In this document: piece after piece, positions 49,445 through 61,150 of the stretch
How positions within the stretch are numbered: the first letter of the stretch is position 1
Layout: every line of letters starts with the position of its first letter
Assembly (NCBI GenBank): GCA_030142905.1
Contig: JASJOG010000453.1
Location: 98,576 to 162,575 of the forward strand
Source: Heliopora coerulea
Taxonomy: Eukaryota > Cnidaria > Anthozoa > Scleralcyonacea > Helioporidae
Direction: 5' to 3'
Length of the DNA: 64,000 nt
Made by a program: the position numbers and the translations under genes
The notes under the pieces: model-generated
Told to the model about the DNA's origin: nothing
Databases searched by the model: none
What the model saw: the letters and a program-made list of their open reading frames with translations, nothing else

Positions 49445-50214
49445 CATTAATCCGGAGTTTGAGAAATCTGTCCCTTGGTCGGGTGTTGTAATAAGGGTTT
49501 CAATTTCCAAAAATTCCTGACAGATTTAAGCAATATTTTGCTTTGGTAAAGATAAGTATAATTTAATTTATTTTGTTCAGTAACTCGAGCAGTAGACATA
49601 TATTTTTCTCACATCGCACAATGTTGCAACTCGCATTATATCCAGAATATGTTGTTGACAGGGTGAAAGGTTAGTCGACTATATTGCATATTCATAGCAT
49701 TCATTCTACAGTGTATCATCTTACCCACACTATTAACAACCCATAAACTCCAATTATAATACCAGTTAATTTTATATTCCACATTTATAAGACAAGTCAT
49801 CAATCAGTTGAAGGCCCGCTCACGTGTGATTTTGTACACCACGATTGTCATCTTGGTGTATTCAATAAACCGAGGACAGCACGTGCAGCAAGATATCCGC
49901 TTATGATTTGCTGCAGTTTGTCTTCGATGCTCACATCAGTTTAACACATACTCTAAGTGTCAATCAGAAGGCATAAAATTGTAAGTGTAAACAAGCCTTT
50001 ACACAGATGGATACAATTTTGTTCAAGACCTCTAAGTTGTTGCATGCGCAAGAACAATTTATTTTGTCACAAATGCCATGATAAATCTTAGAAAATAAAG
50101 GTGCTCTACTCTCCCCTGCCTGAAGAACAAGAGCTTGGGCCATCTATGCCCATTTCGCCTCCGATTCCATTGAGTAGATGATTGAACAAAGTGACCTTGG
50201 AAATGTTCTATGGC
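49445..50214. other. Intergenic, nothing recognised
   Basis: AT-rich sequence between a MITE and the Kolobok-like element. No gene is seen. Confidence 0.4.
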
Positions 50215-50611
50215 TTAAGGTGGTATGGTACTCTTGAAAATAAAATTTTTTAATTTGAGTTTTTTTCAACGTATTTCTGGTGCAACAGATAGGAAATAAG
50301 TTACTGATGCAAAATCAGCCACTTATGAGCATGTTGATTCCATGGTAACCGAGATACTACCCCCTATGGTGAAATTTCGGGCACTTATGCCAAAAATTAT
50401 AGGGACTAAAGTAAAGACTAGACAAATACAAAACTAAGTTTAATAGAGCCTCAATACATGTACCAATGACATGAACCTAAAAAAAGAAGTGATTAGAAGC
50501 TTTAAGTTGTGAAATTTTAATTTATTTGTAACTGTTACAGTTACAAATACAGTAAATACAGTTCGATACAACAGATATAGTGATCGTTTTTTTCAAAAAC
50601 TATTTCTTGTA

Positions 50612-52840
50612 CAGGGGCGTAGCGAAGGGGGGTGTCGGGGGTGTGACACCCCCCTATAAAACTGCCGTTGGCGGCAAATGAATAGTTTGTTGGCAAAACT
50701 GTTTGACTGCTTCGGCAAAACTGTTTGACTTCTTGCTTGACATTGTCAAGACGTTGGCCCGTCAAGATATTGCGTTTCGCGGAAATCCAGACGATGAAAA
50801 CGGGAACTTTCGTCAGATAGTCGCTTTGATTGCAAGGCATTGCCCTTTGCTCGAAAGATGGACAAACTGCAGACGATCGCGCCCATACCACGTAACGTAC
50901 ATGGCACCAGAATCTCAGAACGAGATGATCAAGCTGCTTCCAGATGATGTCAGGCAGAGAATAGTGGAGGAAATTAAAGAAGCAAACATGCTTGGCGTTT
51001 CTGCAGACACTACCCCTGATCTGTCTAAAAGAGATCAGATGGCAGTTGTTTACAGATATGTAAACCCAGATGGCGACACTAAAGAAAGACTTCTGTCCAT
51101 GAAGAGTACTGCATCCAAAAAGGGTGACGACACTGCGGATGAAATCATCACGAAATTAAAGAGTCACACATTGAATACAGATGAGCTCTGCTTCCAGTCA
51201 TATGATTTCACTAATTCAACGTCGGGACGATATAACGGCGCTCAGCAAAAGCTCCAGGAGAAATTAAATAAGAAAGTGCCATACGTGCCATGTCAAGTTC
51301 ACAGATCAAACACAGTTGTTGAGCACAGCTGCAATGCCAGCGTTATCATTAAGGACATGTTCAACACGTTGGAGAATTTATACGTATTTTTTACGAGCAG
51401 TACTAAAAGGTAAAGGTACATAATGCAGTTTCGATTTCTCTTGCAAAAATTTCTTTGCTTGTACTGGTAATCATTTAAGGCATTTAATTTTATTTAAATA
51501 TACTTTAGGCATGGGCCACTAGAAGAACGTATCAAGGATGTAGAAAATTCTTTGAAGTTGAGAAATCTCTCGAAGACTAGGTGGACAGTCCGAGCAGAAT
51601 CAATCCATGCAGTTTGGAGGAGCTATGAGGCTGTAAGAGAGACACTGGCGGCCATTAAAAATTCCAGCGAACCTGACAGCAGCACAAAGTCAGGTGCCAC
51701 AGATCTTCATGATAAAATGGAATCAGCAGATTTCGTCATCTCGATTATGTTCATGAAGAACATCTTGAACAAGACAAAGCAAATGACGGAAGCATTACAG
51801 GCTGAAAATCTGAACGTCGTTGATGCGATGATCATCATCATGGCGACTGTTGAGAGCTTGAAGAGAATCGACGAAGACGAGAAGGCAATGGATGAAGAGA
51901 TTCGTGCCGGAGTTGTGTTCACGAAGAAATTAGGAGGTAATCCGGAAGCGGAATTCAGTCGTAAACATCGCGTGAAACGTCCCCCAAGAAGGATCAATAA
52001 CAACCCAAATACCCAAGCGGAGCTATCAGTCTTTCAATTTTACCGGAGAGAATTCAAGAAAGTGTTGGATACGCAAGTTGTTCAATATGGAGACAATCTT
52101 ACCCAATGTCTGCAGGCAGTTAAACCTTTGGCAACTGTTTTGCAGCCACCACTGAAACAGCCAAAGCTAGAAGATATCAGTGACCTTGTTCGGCTCTTCC
52201 CATCGAACATGCCTATTGATCCTTTAGTACTTCAAGCAGAATTTGGGAACTTTGTCAGCCACGTTGACCTGACAAAGAAAAAGCTCGAATCCCTAGCTGA
52301 AGCAGCTAAATTTTCAGAAGATTCCAAATCAGCCTTTCCGCTCACGAACAAAGCGTTTAGACTGCTTATGACGGCTCCCGTGACAGTTGCAAAAGATGAG
52401 AGGACATTCAGCAGGCTTAAAATAATCAAAACATACCTGAGAACGACAATGACAGATACACGTTTAGAGTCATTGATGTTTTTGTCCTGCGAGAAGGATT
52501 TAACAGACTCTATTAACATTGATGCCATTTCTGCTAGATGGATTGAGCTTAAGACTCGAAGAATCAGTGCTCGTTGAGTCATCGCATGCCTTACTGGCAC
52601 TGCAGAACAGAACATTTACATTTTAATATGCGAATGCCTTTCTGTACTAAATTCGTAACTCGTAAGGACATTTATTAAAAAATTGGTAGCATGCTGTACT
52701 TATGTAGTTATATATTACTGATGGTGGCAACCAAAATAGATAATAAACTTCCATAACTCTTTGATAATCCTAAATACAATAAACGTATTAAGATTTTCAC
52801 CACCCCCCCCCCCAGTTCAACTTCCTTCGCGACGGCCCTG
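50612..52840. mobile_element. hAT transposon with 8-bp target duplication
   Basis: The ends CAGGGGCGTAGCGAAGG and (inverted) CAGGGCCGTCGCGAAGG agree at 15 of 17 positions. The flanks TTCTTGTA (50604-50611) and TTCTTATA (52841-52848) are an 8-bp duplication with one change. It lies wholly inside the Kolobok-like element, so it inserted later. A C-run at 52802-52813 sits just inside the right end. Confidence 0.93.
50703..52577 (+). CDS. hAT transposase (ZMYM1-like, DUF4371/dimerisation), N-terminally truncated
   Basis: Two exons, 50703-51409 and 51509-52577, join across a GT-AG intron in phase 2 to give an uninterrupted frame of about 590 codons. The first exon has LARQDIAFRGNPDDENGNF, EEIKEANMLGVSADTTPDLS (RNase H-fold start) and CFQSYDFTNSTSGRYNGAQQ, then VPCQVHRSN. 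The second has RWTVRAESIHAVW, a long helical region, and the hAT dimerisation end FPLTNKAFRLLMTAPVTVAK, with ERTFSRLKIIKTYLRTTM. There is no ATG at the upstream end of the frame, and the N-terminal zinc finger usual in this group is missing: the left terminal repeat is only 90 bases away. So it is open but probably not fully functional. Confidence 0.87.
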
Positions 52841-53044
52841 TTCTTATATGGTTGATTGTTTAAGTTCACATCATAGACCTATTTGTTGTTGACAAATGCT
52901 GAAAATTTGACACTAATTGGACAAATATCAAATGCAGAAGAGTTTTTGGCACCGAGCAAGACAGCAAACTGAGAAAATTGAGTTTAAAGTTTTCAAACAA
53001 ATTTTTAAGAGGATCAACGGTACATTACAGACCAAATAAAGTCA

Positions 53045-53500
53045 AAAATCTGTTAAAATGATCCTGTTGAATAGGTTTCCCTTTCCCTCTCCTGGTTCTT
53101 GTCTCCTTGCCTCTTCCTTTTTCCTCCGAGGAACTTCTTGCGTGTTTTTACAACATCTGATGGTTTGTAGTTCGCTCTGCTTACACGAAGGGAATCTGTT
53201 TGTTGAAGTCCAGCAAGACAAAGTGCTCCTGGATTCATTCCCAGCCCTTCCAAAATGTCAACAGTAGCCCTCCCACCAATGTTAAAGTGGGCCACAGCAT
53301 CATACACTCCTAGCCTAAAAACATTGGCTCCAACAAACTCCGACAAACTGCCGCTTGTCAGTGGAAGCACAATGAAAGAGAGAAGCAAGGATATTGCTTT
53401 TCATTTCAGCAAGGTTTCCAGTGCTGCTTCTTACGGCAATCCCATCATAATTTTGAAAATGTTTCCGTGCTCGTCTCATGCATGAATGGAGCTGCTTTTC
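53045..53500 (-). pseudogene. Kolobok/Mutator-like transposase C-terminal remnant
   Basis: The minus strand has IAVRSSTGNLAEMKSNILA, then SLFHCASTDKRQFVG in one frame. After a shift it has VFRLGVYDAVAHFNIGGRAT, LGMNPGALCLAGLQQTDSLR and a basic end RKKFLGGKRKRQGDK. This order (SN.LASLFH.AST, ...YDAV..FN.G..., ...LG..PG..., basic tail) matches animal transposases deposited as Mutator-like or Kolobok. The earlier catalytic domain is gone. Confidence 0.65.
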
Positions 53501-54499
53501 ATTTTTTAAAATTACTCATCCAACTATACTTTCAATTCGCTCTGACATCTCAGTCAATTTCGGAACAGACCGATTTCTCCGCCTTCATCCCGCTCTTTAC
53601 AATCATGTAAACAAACGCACTGATTCGTCTATTGTGGAGGTGTGCACGATAGCATGCAGTGATCGTGCATAACACACCCTTGTGTACATGGATGGCATAG
53701 CCTTATCACGCTATAGCCATGTTATGCCTCTATTGCATTATGGGTAATTCTGTATAACTTCAACAGCACCCACCTTCCCCCTTTCATATATCTTACACTA
53801 TATATAATATATCGGGCTTGAAACCACAAAGCCAAACATATCCTAGGGGAGAGACTCTAGTACATATTTAAAAGGTATGCCACTCTAAATTTTTCAAAAA
53901 ATTTTTTCACAGACCTACAGCCCTACAGCCCTAAACCTATTACGACTCTCAGTCGCGCCTCTGCCGAGAACCCCCACGTCGGAAGCAAATTCTCGACCAA
54001 TAAAGGCACCTCTCGATTCTTTGAAAAGCTTCTGGCAGATTGGCCATCCTCGGACTTTACATGATGTCCCTTAGGCCATGTCCCGAATTTCATGCTTGAC
54101 GAACCAGCCACAAATCTTGCGACTGACCGCCATTACCAACGTCTCTCGCAAAGAAAACAATCCAATGCGCGCCAAAATCACAGCCTACCGTTGGTCACCT
54201 CACGTTAATACACAGTAAAATGGATTTAAATCTTACAATAAGGAGGGAGGGGTGGTTAAGAATTATTGCAGAAACAGTCCAGTGATGACAATTTGACAAT
54301 AACAATTCGTTGCTATGGCGGGTGGTAAAGGCCAATTAAAAGGATGGGCAATTTATTTTCAATATTTAATCCTTTTGCGTCGTCGAAATCAAGAAAATAG
54401 CAACGAGGAATGAAAAAGTAACGTTTAATAATGATAAATTTCATAATTCCAAAAAATCGATTTTTGAAATGTTAAGAGTACCATACCACCTTAAATGAA

Positions 54500-54715
54500 A
54501 CTTGTTCATTCCGTCGAAATTTCGTCGAATTATGGAACTTCGACGTCTGAACTAGGGGTTACAGGAAGTCTAAGGAAGTCTTGACTAACAAAGAAGAGCT
54601 TGTTGATGTGGTGCTCATGAGAACAATTTATTCCCATAAATTAGAAATAGCAAGGAACATAAAATACTTCAGAGAGGAACTTCGACAGGAGCAAGATTTA
54701 CAAACAAGACGACGT
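54500..54715. repeat. Partial tandem copy of the long dispersed repeat
   Basis: Nearly identical to 54883-55098 and to about 1890-2100, containing GTCGAAATTTCGTCGAATT and CGACAGGAGCAAGATTTACA. The spacing to copy 2 is 383 bases. Confidence 0.8.
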
Positions 54716-54768
54716 TGAGCGCCGCATCTAAAGCTCTAAAAATTTAAAGAGCGCTGCGGCGCTCAAAC
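54715..54768. repeat. GC-rich hairpin TTGAGCGCCGCA...TGCGGCGCTCAA
   Basis: The 12-bp arms pair exactly, with about 28 bases between them that contain a second short palindrome (AGCTCTAAAAATTTAAAGAGC). It separates the tandem repeat copies. Confidence 0.75.
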
Positions 54769-54778
54769 GAGTAAATAC

Positions 54779-56956
54779 GGTACGCCGATAGTTTTCTTAT
54801 TTGTGGTACCCAGACCTCTCGCCCCTGCTTATAATAAACAACAGCGCTGTTTCGTGTCAGATTTCAAGCTTCGAATTAACTGAAACTTGTCCTTCCGTCG
54901 AAATTTCGTCGAATTGCGGAACTTCGACGTCTGAATTGGGCGTTAGAGGAAGTCTAAGGAAGTCTTGACTAACAAAGAAGAGCTTGTTGATGTGGTGCTC
55001 ATGAGAACAATTTATTCCCATAAATTAGAAATAGCAAGGAACATAAAATACTTCAGAGAGGAACTTCGACAGGAGCAAGATTTACAAACAAGACGACGTG
55101 TTTAACCGCAATTATATTTGCTTCAATCGATAAGGTAGGACTCGAACCAATTAATGTATCGATTTATTGGCAAAAATCTAATGAAAATGGATTTAAAGAA
55201 AGACAGATTGGGTGTAAAAGACTAGAGGTTTGTTTTAGTTATTCAAAATCGTATTCGTCACCAATTAATTGTTGGTGTGATGTCTAACTGACTTTACCAG
55301 CTAAATTAAATGTAGATGTAGATGTAGATAACACTTTAAATTCTTCGTCGAATACGAATTTGTTCAGGGGTTAAATACAGTTATGACAATAATAACTCTA
55401 AACATGAATATGTGCCAGCTCTTTTATGTCGGATTTTGCTTGTTGGGCCAATAGTTGTTGATGCCACTTCAGTCTGCATTTTTAAGTAAAGCTATTTCCC
55501 CATCAAATTTCAAAGAGAGAAAGAAACGGGACTCGGTCCTTTTATAGGTATTAAATATCTCTGTTACTTTTTCCGCTGTAATTATAATGCATTGTTGAAC
55601 AAATTTGATCTAAACCGATCCCTTCGTTCGTTTCAACCCCAAAGTGTTTTAATACCAATCAAAGACAGTCTAAAGATTGTTGGCTTATTAACTCATCACA
55701 AAATGTTAATAATTATTAACAAACATTTATCTAGACCCTAGTTCTGGCAAGTGTACACCCATACAACTGTGGTTATTACTCAGTGTACCATGACCCTTTG
55801 TTTTGCTTATTAATAATAATCATAAAAAAAGCAAAGAAAGTTCGAGAAAATTTCGTAATGAACATTTTAACGAGCTATTGAACATTTTAACGAGCTATCG
55901 TATTGACGTGAATTAAATATCCAGCTCTACTCAAAATTGACGTAGTTGACAAAATCTAACTGTTAGGTTAAACTGGCTTTTTGTTCTTAGCTGGCATGAG
56001 TAATCTTATCATAACTTTAATATAAATAGCCCAGCAATATAAATGCCCAACAAATTGTTCGAAGTATTAGATAAGTTACGATTTACGCCTGGACAATCAT
56101 TCGTAGACATTTTAATCTTATTATCATACAAGAATATTTAGTATGATTATAATGGCATACACTGTAAATCTCGCGGTGTTGTACGGACACTTAAAAAGGC
56201 GTAACATTAAACCAATTTTGGGTAAAATGGTAATTGACACCTCATCAGTGTGACTTAACGCACCACAAGTATACCCTGTACAACAAATTTGCGTTTTTTC
56301 TATACTTATCGGGTTTAAAATAGAAAATTAGTCTTTTAACCCAATTGTGGTGTATTCGTACCTCAAAATGGCGTATCTCAACACCAATTAACTGTAATTT
56401 CAGACTAGAAAATATGTATTAATACATTTGTTTGGTGTTGACAACAAGGTTGAATATTAACACTCCTTCAGTGTAGTGTTAATATTACTGAACACTATAG
56501 TTGGATTAAGCAATTCCATGGTAAAGACTAAAGAAGCACGTCTTAAAGTCTGCTGCTTAGAACGCCACTTAAAAAGGCGATTATTTCAATCTTTTTTTTT
56601 TTATTTCGGATGAATTATCGGCACGATTATGTCGGCTACTTCGAATCATCCCGCAATTCTGAACGTCTTTTTCGGTCCCTTAATGAGACCCAATTTTATA
56701 TAAAGCAAAATTTAACGTTTCATCTTAATCAGTTAGTCTACATTGTCTACTGTAGCCTAGAGAACGTGTCTTTTTTCCCGACATCAAATTTTCGGGGGCC
56801 CCTTTTGTCGGAGAGCCCTTAACCTAAGGTTACCTCGGTTAGCGGTTAATCCGGCGTTGACGATACGGTGAACTCCCTCTTAACGGATACCCCTCTAAGA
56901 CGGACACCACGTTTGGTCCCGGACGTTTATACATTATTTTACCATAAATAAATTCT
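54779..56956. repeat. Long dispersed repeat, copy 2
   Basis: Colinear with 1786-3672, including the 165-bp unit at 56680-56840. It has about 400 extra bases at 55958-56358 and ends abruptly where the RTE LINE begins, at the point equivalent to 3672. Confidence 0.78.
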
Positions 56957-59254
56957 CATGGAGGTTAAAGCAGGTAGGAAATAAACAGGAGTTGAAAGAG
57001 AAGGTTGGTTCGGAGTATGTTAGGATGGATGGTTCGATCAACGAAAAATGGGAAAACATCAAAAATACCATAATGAGGGTAGCAGAGGAGGTATGCGGCA
57101 AGACTAAAGGAGGAAGAAAAGGAGAGAAGGAGACATGGTGGTGGTGTGACGAGGTACAGGAGAAGATTAAAGAAAAGAAAAGGGCATTCAAGGAGTGGCA
57201 GAAATCCGGAGGCAAAAACAAAAAAGAGGAATACAAAACCTTGAAAAGAGAGGCTAAGAAAGCAGTAGCAAAAGCGAGATGGGAGTCCTATAACGAAATC
57301 TATGAGTCTCTGGACGATGAACAGGGAAACAGGATCTACAGAATTGCAAAGGAAAGGGCAGCTACCCAGAAAGATTTGACAGCAATGCCGTTTATAAGGG
57401 ACGACAAAGGTGACATTTTGTCCGAAAGAAATGAAATCAAGAACAGATGGCAACAATACTTCAACAATCTACTGAACGTAGAAAACGACAGTGATGAACG
57501 TCCAGATGTATGCCCAGTAGAAGACTCAATTAGCAACATGACCAGAGAGGAAGTCGAAGCAGCTATAAAGAAAATGAAGAGTGGGAAAGCAGCTGGATGC
57601 TCGGGATTTGAAATAGACTTGGTAAAGATACTTGGTGATGATGGTGTGGATATGGTGTGTGACCTTATGAAACCATTTGGGAGAACGAGCAAATTCCAAC
57701 GGAATGGGAGGAGAGCGAAAAAGTGCCAATTTATAAGCAGAAAGGAGATCCCCTTGATTGTGGAAACTATCGAGGCATTAAATTCCTTGAGCACCTTCTC
57801 AAAGTACTAGAACGGATTCTACACCAAAGGCTGAGGCAAGTCGTAAAGTTGACGACATGCAATTTGGTTTCTGCAAAGGAAAGGGCACAATTGATGCAGT
57901 TTTCGTGGCGAAGCAGTTGCAAGAAAAGTTTCGGGAGAAGAAAAAGGACCTCTCCTTCACTTTTGTAGATTTGGAGAAGGCATATGACCGAGTAGCAAGA
58001 GAACTGATGTATTGGTGTCTGAGGAAACAAGGGGTCCCGGAGGCCATGGTCAGACTAGTGATGGCAATCTATAAGGAAGTCAAAACTAGAGTGAGGACAC
58101 CAATCGGATATACCGAACCATTCGAGATAGAAGTTGGACTCCACCAAGGATCACCACTGAGTCCCTTCCTGTTTGTTATCATACTGGATACTATAAGTAG
58201 TAGCTTCCGGAAAGGGATACCATGGGAGCTTCTCTTCGCAGATGACCTGGTGATAGCAACGGAAACTGAGGAGGAACTGCAGAGAAATTGGCTTGTGTGG
58301 CAGGAAGGCAGGGTGAAACACGGTTTGAAGGTAAACACGAGTAAGACTGAGGTGATGGCCAGTTGCCAAAACTGTCGAGTTGGAGATCACTGACCTTTGT
58401 GGGACCAAGTTGAAACAGATGGATAAATTTAAGTATCTAGGTATCACGATGAGCAAAAAAGGAGGCAGTGAAGATGCTGTAAGGGCAAGGATAAGTGCCG
58501 CCTGGACTAAATGGAAGGATTTTACTGCTGTTATTTATGATAAGAGCATACCAAGGAGGTTGAAAATGAAGGTCTACGAAACAGTCATCCGACCAGTAAT
58601 GCTATACGGAGCCGAGATATGAGTGCTAAGGAGAAAGGAGGAAAGGATGCTAAAATCAACTGAAATGAAGATGCTGAGGGGGATCAAAGGTGTGACAAAA
58701 CTGGATAGGCAGCGAAATGAGGACATACTTGAGGAGCTTGGTGTTACGGACATTCTAACAAAGGCACGCCAAGGGCGCTTGTGATGATATGGGCACCTTC
58801 GGAGTAAGAATGAAGAAAGAGCGCCCAAGATCTGGAGAATCGAGATTGAGGGAAAGAGACCACGTGGCAGGCCGCAAAAGAGATGGATAGAGAACGTGAA
58901 GGAGGATCTGGGACTGTCAGGGTTGAGAGATGAGGATACGCAGAGACGGACGTACTGGCGATCGAAGATACAGAAGCTCCAACCCAGCAAACAGAGCTGG
59001 AAATGGAGAAAGAAGATGTTGATGATGACCTTGCTCCTTCGTCGTTTGGTCTGTATGAAAACGTCTGGCAAATACTTTGCCATACAGACCTCACACTCAG
59101 TTAATAAGTAATCAGTATAGTTTTATAACTGCGATTTTTCATGAGAAGTGGAATGAAATTACTGCAAATAAAAAATGTTGATGGTGTAAAATGTTTTGGA
59201 ATTAGTATCAAAACCTAAGTTATGCAAAGGGCTAAAATTATAAAACAAAAATTA

Positions 59255-59285
<31 letters not shown>
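56957..59285 (+). mobile_element. RTE-type non-LTR retrotransposon, 5'-truncated
   Basis: It starts inside the linker of ORF2, without the endonuclease domain, and ends in an A-rich stretch followed by (TA)n at about 59262-59295, which may be its 3' tail. The 5' end falls inside the long dispersed repeat, but the repeat does not resume after the 3' end. Confidence 0.8.
56992..59110 (+). pseudogene. RTE-like reverse transcriptase, frameshifted
   Basis: A Lys-rich linker (WWCDEVQEKIKEKKRAFKEW) leads to RT block 1 (IKKMKSGKAAGCSGFEIDL). Shifts near 57690 and 57850 move the frame through VPIYKQKGDPLDCGNYRGIK to MQFGFCKGKGTIDAVFVAKQ, FVDLEKAYDRV, LHQGSPLSPFLFV and LLFADDLVIATET, where FADD is the active-site motif. 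Another shift near 58380 leads to FKYLGITMSKKGG, VYETVIRPVMLYGAEI, KMLRGIKGVTKLDRQRNEDI and RPRGRPQKRWIENVKEDLG, the C-terminal tail seen in RTE-like elements. At least three shifts and several stops make it inactive. Confidence 0.87.
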
Positions 59286-59297
<12 letters not shown>

Positions 59298-60442
59298 TGT
59301 ACCCTCTTACACCGGAGGGCGAAAATATTTCTATCTATCTGGGAACTGACTAAAGATGTGTAAAATTCTCTGCGAGTGTATTTATCGTTAAACCAATCGA
59401 ATTAAACAAATAAGAAAGATAGACTGTAATTAGAAATGACTTATTTCATGTAATATAAACAACTGTTAGTGTTAGTCTGTGAATACCTTTAGATCTATAA
59501 TCAAACGAATGCAATTTTTCCATCAGTGTTCTTTTGATGAAATGCCAATCAGACTTTTGCTTAGAGGACCAATACTTGTCCATTGCCTCTCGAATGATAG
59601 AGTCAGAGTTAGCAAGATTTGGACCATTTATTGCAACCTCAAATTCCTCGTTTGCTCCATCCTCTGATATGTTCCGTCTGACATCAAAGTGGTTCTCGTA
59701 TCTAGAGACAAAACTCTCCAAAAAACTCTCGCAAGAGACCTTCACAGAACTGACTGTGAATGCTTGCATAATCATTTCAATATCCTTGTATTGGCCTCCT
59801 TCAGGATCAAAAAAATTTCTTCATGAATTCTTTTGAGTCACGCTAAGCGAGAGTTTCATTATCAATGTTGTTTGTCATCAAAGCAAGTCTGGTAAGATAC
59901 TCGTAAAAACTGCTTTCTCAACTCATTCTTTGATACTTTCTCTAAGGACCTTACAGGAACACTTTTTACAGCATTTAGAAACCTTGGAAACTCGGTAATT
60001 GCTACACTAACTGTAGAGGCACCAGGCTGCTTAAGTTTGATTGCCAAGGATGGTAACTCCAGCACAAGTCCTGAATTCTCAATTAACTCTTTCTCTTGAA
60101 CTGAATAGACATCACTATCCAGCTTTTCAACTAATTCATTAATCAGCTGTGCAAGTTTGGCATCAGTTTCTGCAATAGTATCTTTCTCCCAGTAGCACTT
60201 ATTTCCTCTCTCATATGCCTCGTACTTGTTTGCAATCCAGCAGCTCTTTCTTGTCTCTTATCTAGTACTGGAATGCCCCTAATTTTACCAGATTCTTTTA
60301 AAGATCTCTTGTCAGCATGACTGTGAGCAAACAAGCACTTAGATTCTGAGCAGTTATCATGATCCATAGTCTTGACCATGCTACTCAGATTTGCCACTGC
60401 CTTTTTAAATGCGTCAAGCTTCTCGTGAGGTAGGAGATGATA

Positions 60443-61150
60443 GGGGTTTCCACAAGTTGCTCGGCAACTTTTTGGCAACTTTTCGTTTTATGAGCAACTT
60501 TTCTCTTAACCGGCAATTTCGGCAACTTTTGTAACACCGAGCAACTTTTCCTAAATTTGACCTTTGTTTAGCGATTTTGAGTTTTTCAGTAACGTTTACT
60601 GTCAATTTGTGTTAAAATATGATAGACCATCTCAGGATAATATAATATTAATAAATAAGTATAGCTCTTCAAGATGGGAAGACCCATGCAAGTCCAGTCA
60701 ATCTCTGCATCCCTTTATCGGTATTTATTACTCGGTAATTTTAGCCGCCAGGGGAATTAATATCGGGGTTATTTGCCCTTTTGGCTTCTCAAAATTCAAA
60801 ATGACCGACAGCACATGTTCAGGAAATGAAAGTGAATCTGAGGATAGTGCAAGAGAAGATGATGAAAACTTTGGTCCACTTGAAGAGGCAGCTCATGCAG
60901 GGGCAGATCTGCCGATTCCTCGGATGGCTGAGATTTCAAGGAAACGTAAAATTCAAACAAACCCTGGAAATGTAGAACGTAGTAAACGAGGCTCGAAAGA
61001 TCCAAAACTTGTCAGTGCTTGGGAGAGAGTTAAACAATACAAGAACGAACATTTGACTGTTGTTAACGGGAAACTCCGCTGTGATGCTTGCAGAGAGATT
61101 ATTTCAAAGAAGAATAGTTCGATAAAAAAGCAATAAATCTCCATGAACAT
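60443..61150 (+). mobile_element. Insertion inside the 4.1-kb element
   Basis: The host coding sequence breaks between AQNVH (near 61165 on the minus strand) and LLPHEKLD (near 60440), and about 700 bases of plus-strand sequence fill the gap. The left part (60455-60550) repeats GGCAACTTTT and GAGCAACTTTT five times. The right edge has three copies of a CCATGAACAT-type 12-mer (61140-61175). Ends and class are not defined. Confidence 0.55.
60801..61136 (+). pseudogene. N-terminal fragment of a BED/hAT-like zinc-finger protein
   Basis: The ATG at 60801 opens an acidic region (SGNESESEDSAREDDENFGP), a basic patch and then WERVKQYKNEHLTVVNGKLR followed by CDACREIISKKNSSIKK. This is the first half of a CxxC...H zinc finger found at the start of hAT-like transposases. 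The frame ends at a stop just where the His pair should follow, so the gene is cut off. Confidence 0.6.

Larger units (their letters stand above)
50219..54490. mobile_element. Kolobok-like DNA transposon flanked by TTAA, host of a nested hAT
   Basis: Both ends begin GGTGGTATGGTACTCTT in inverted orientation, and TTAA lies directly outside each (50215-50218 and 54491-54494). TTAA target duplications are typical of Kolobok and piggyBac elements. The transposase remnant at 53045-53500 resembles the group annotated as Mutator-like or Kolobok in animals, which favours Kolobok. Without the nested hAT the element is about 2.0 kb, so most of its gene is deleted. Bases 53500-54490 show no other coding. 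Confidence 0.75.

Noticed and set aside
53053..53485. Plus-strand open frames over the Kolobok-like remnant
   Set aside because: The protein similarity is on the minus strand; these are shadows.
56992..57810. A host gene for the 272-codon Lys-rich open frame
   Set aside because: Its RT block 1 and the downstream FADD motif show that it is the start of a truncated RTE-type LINE.
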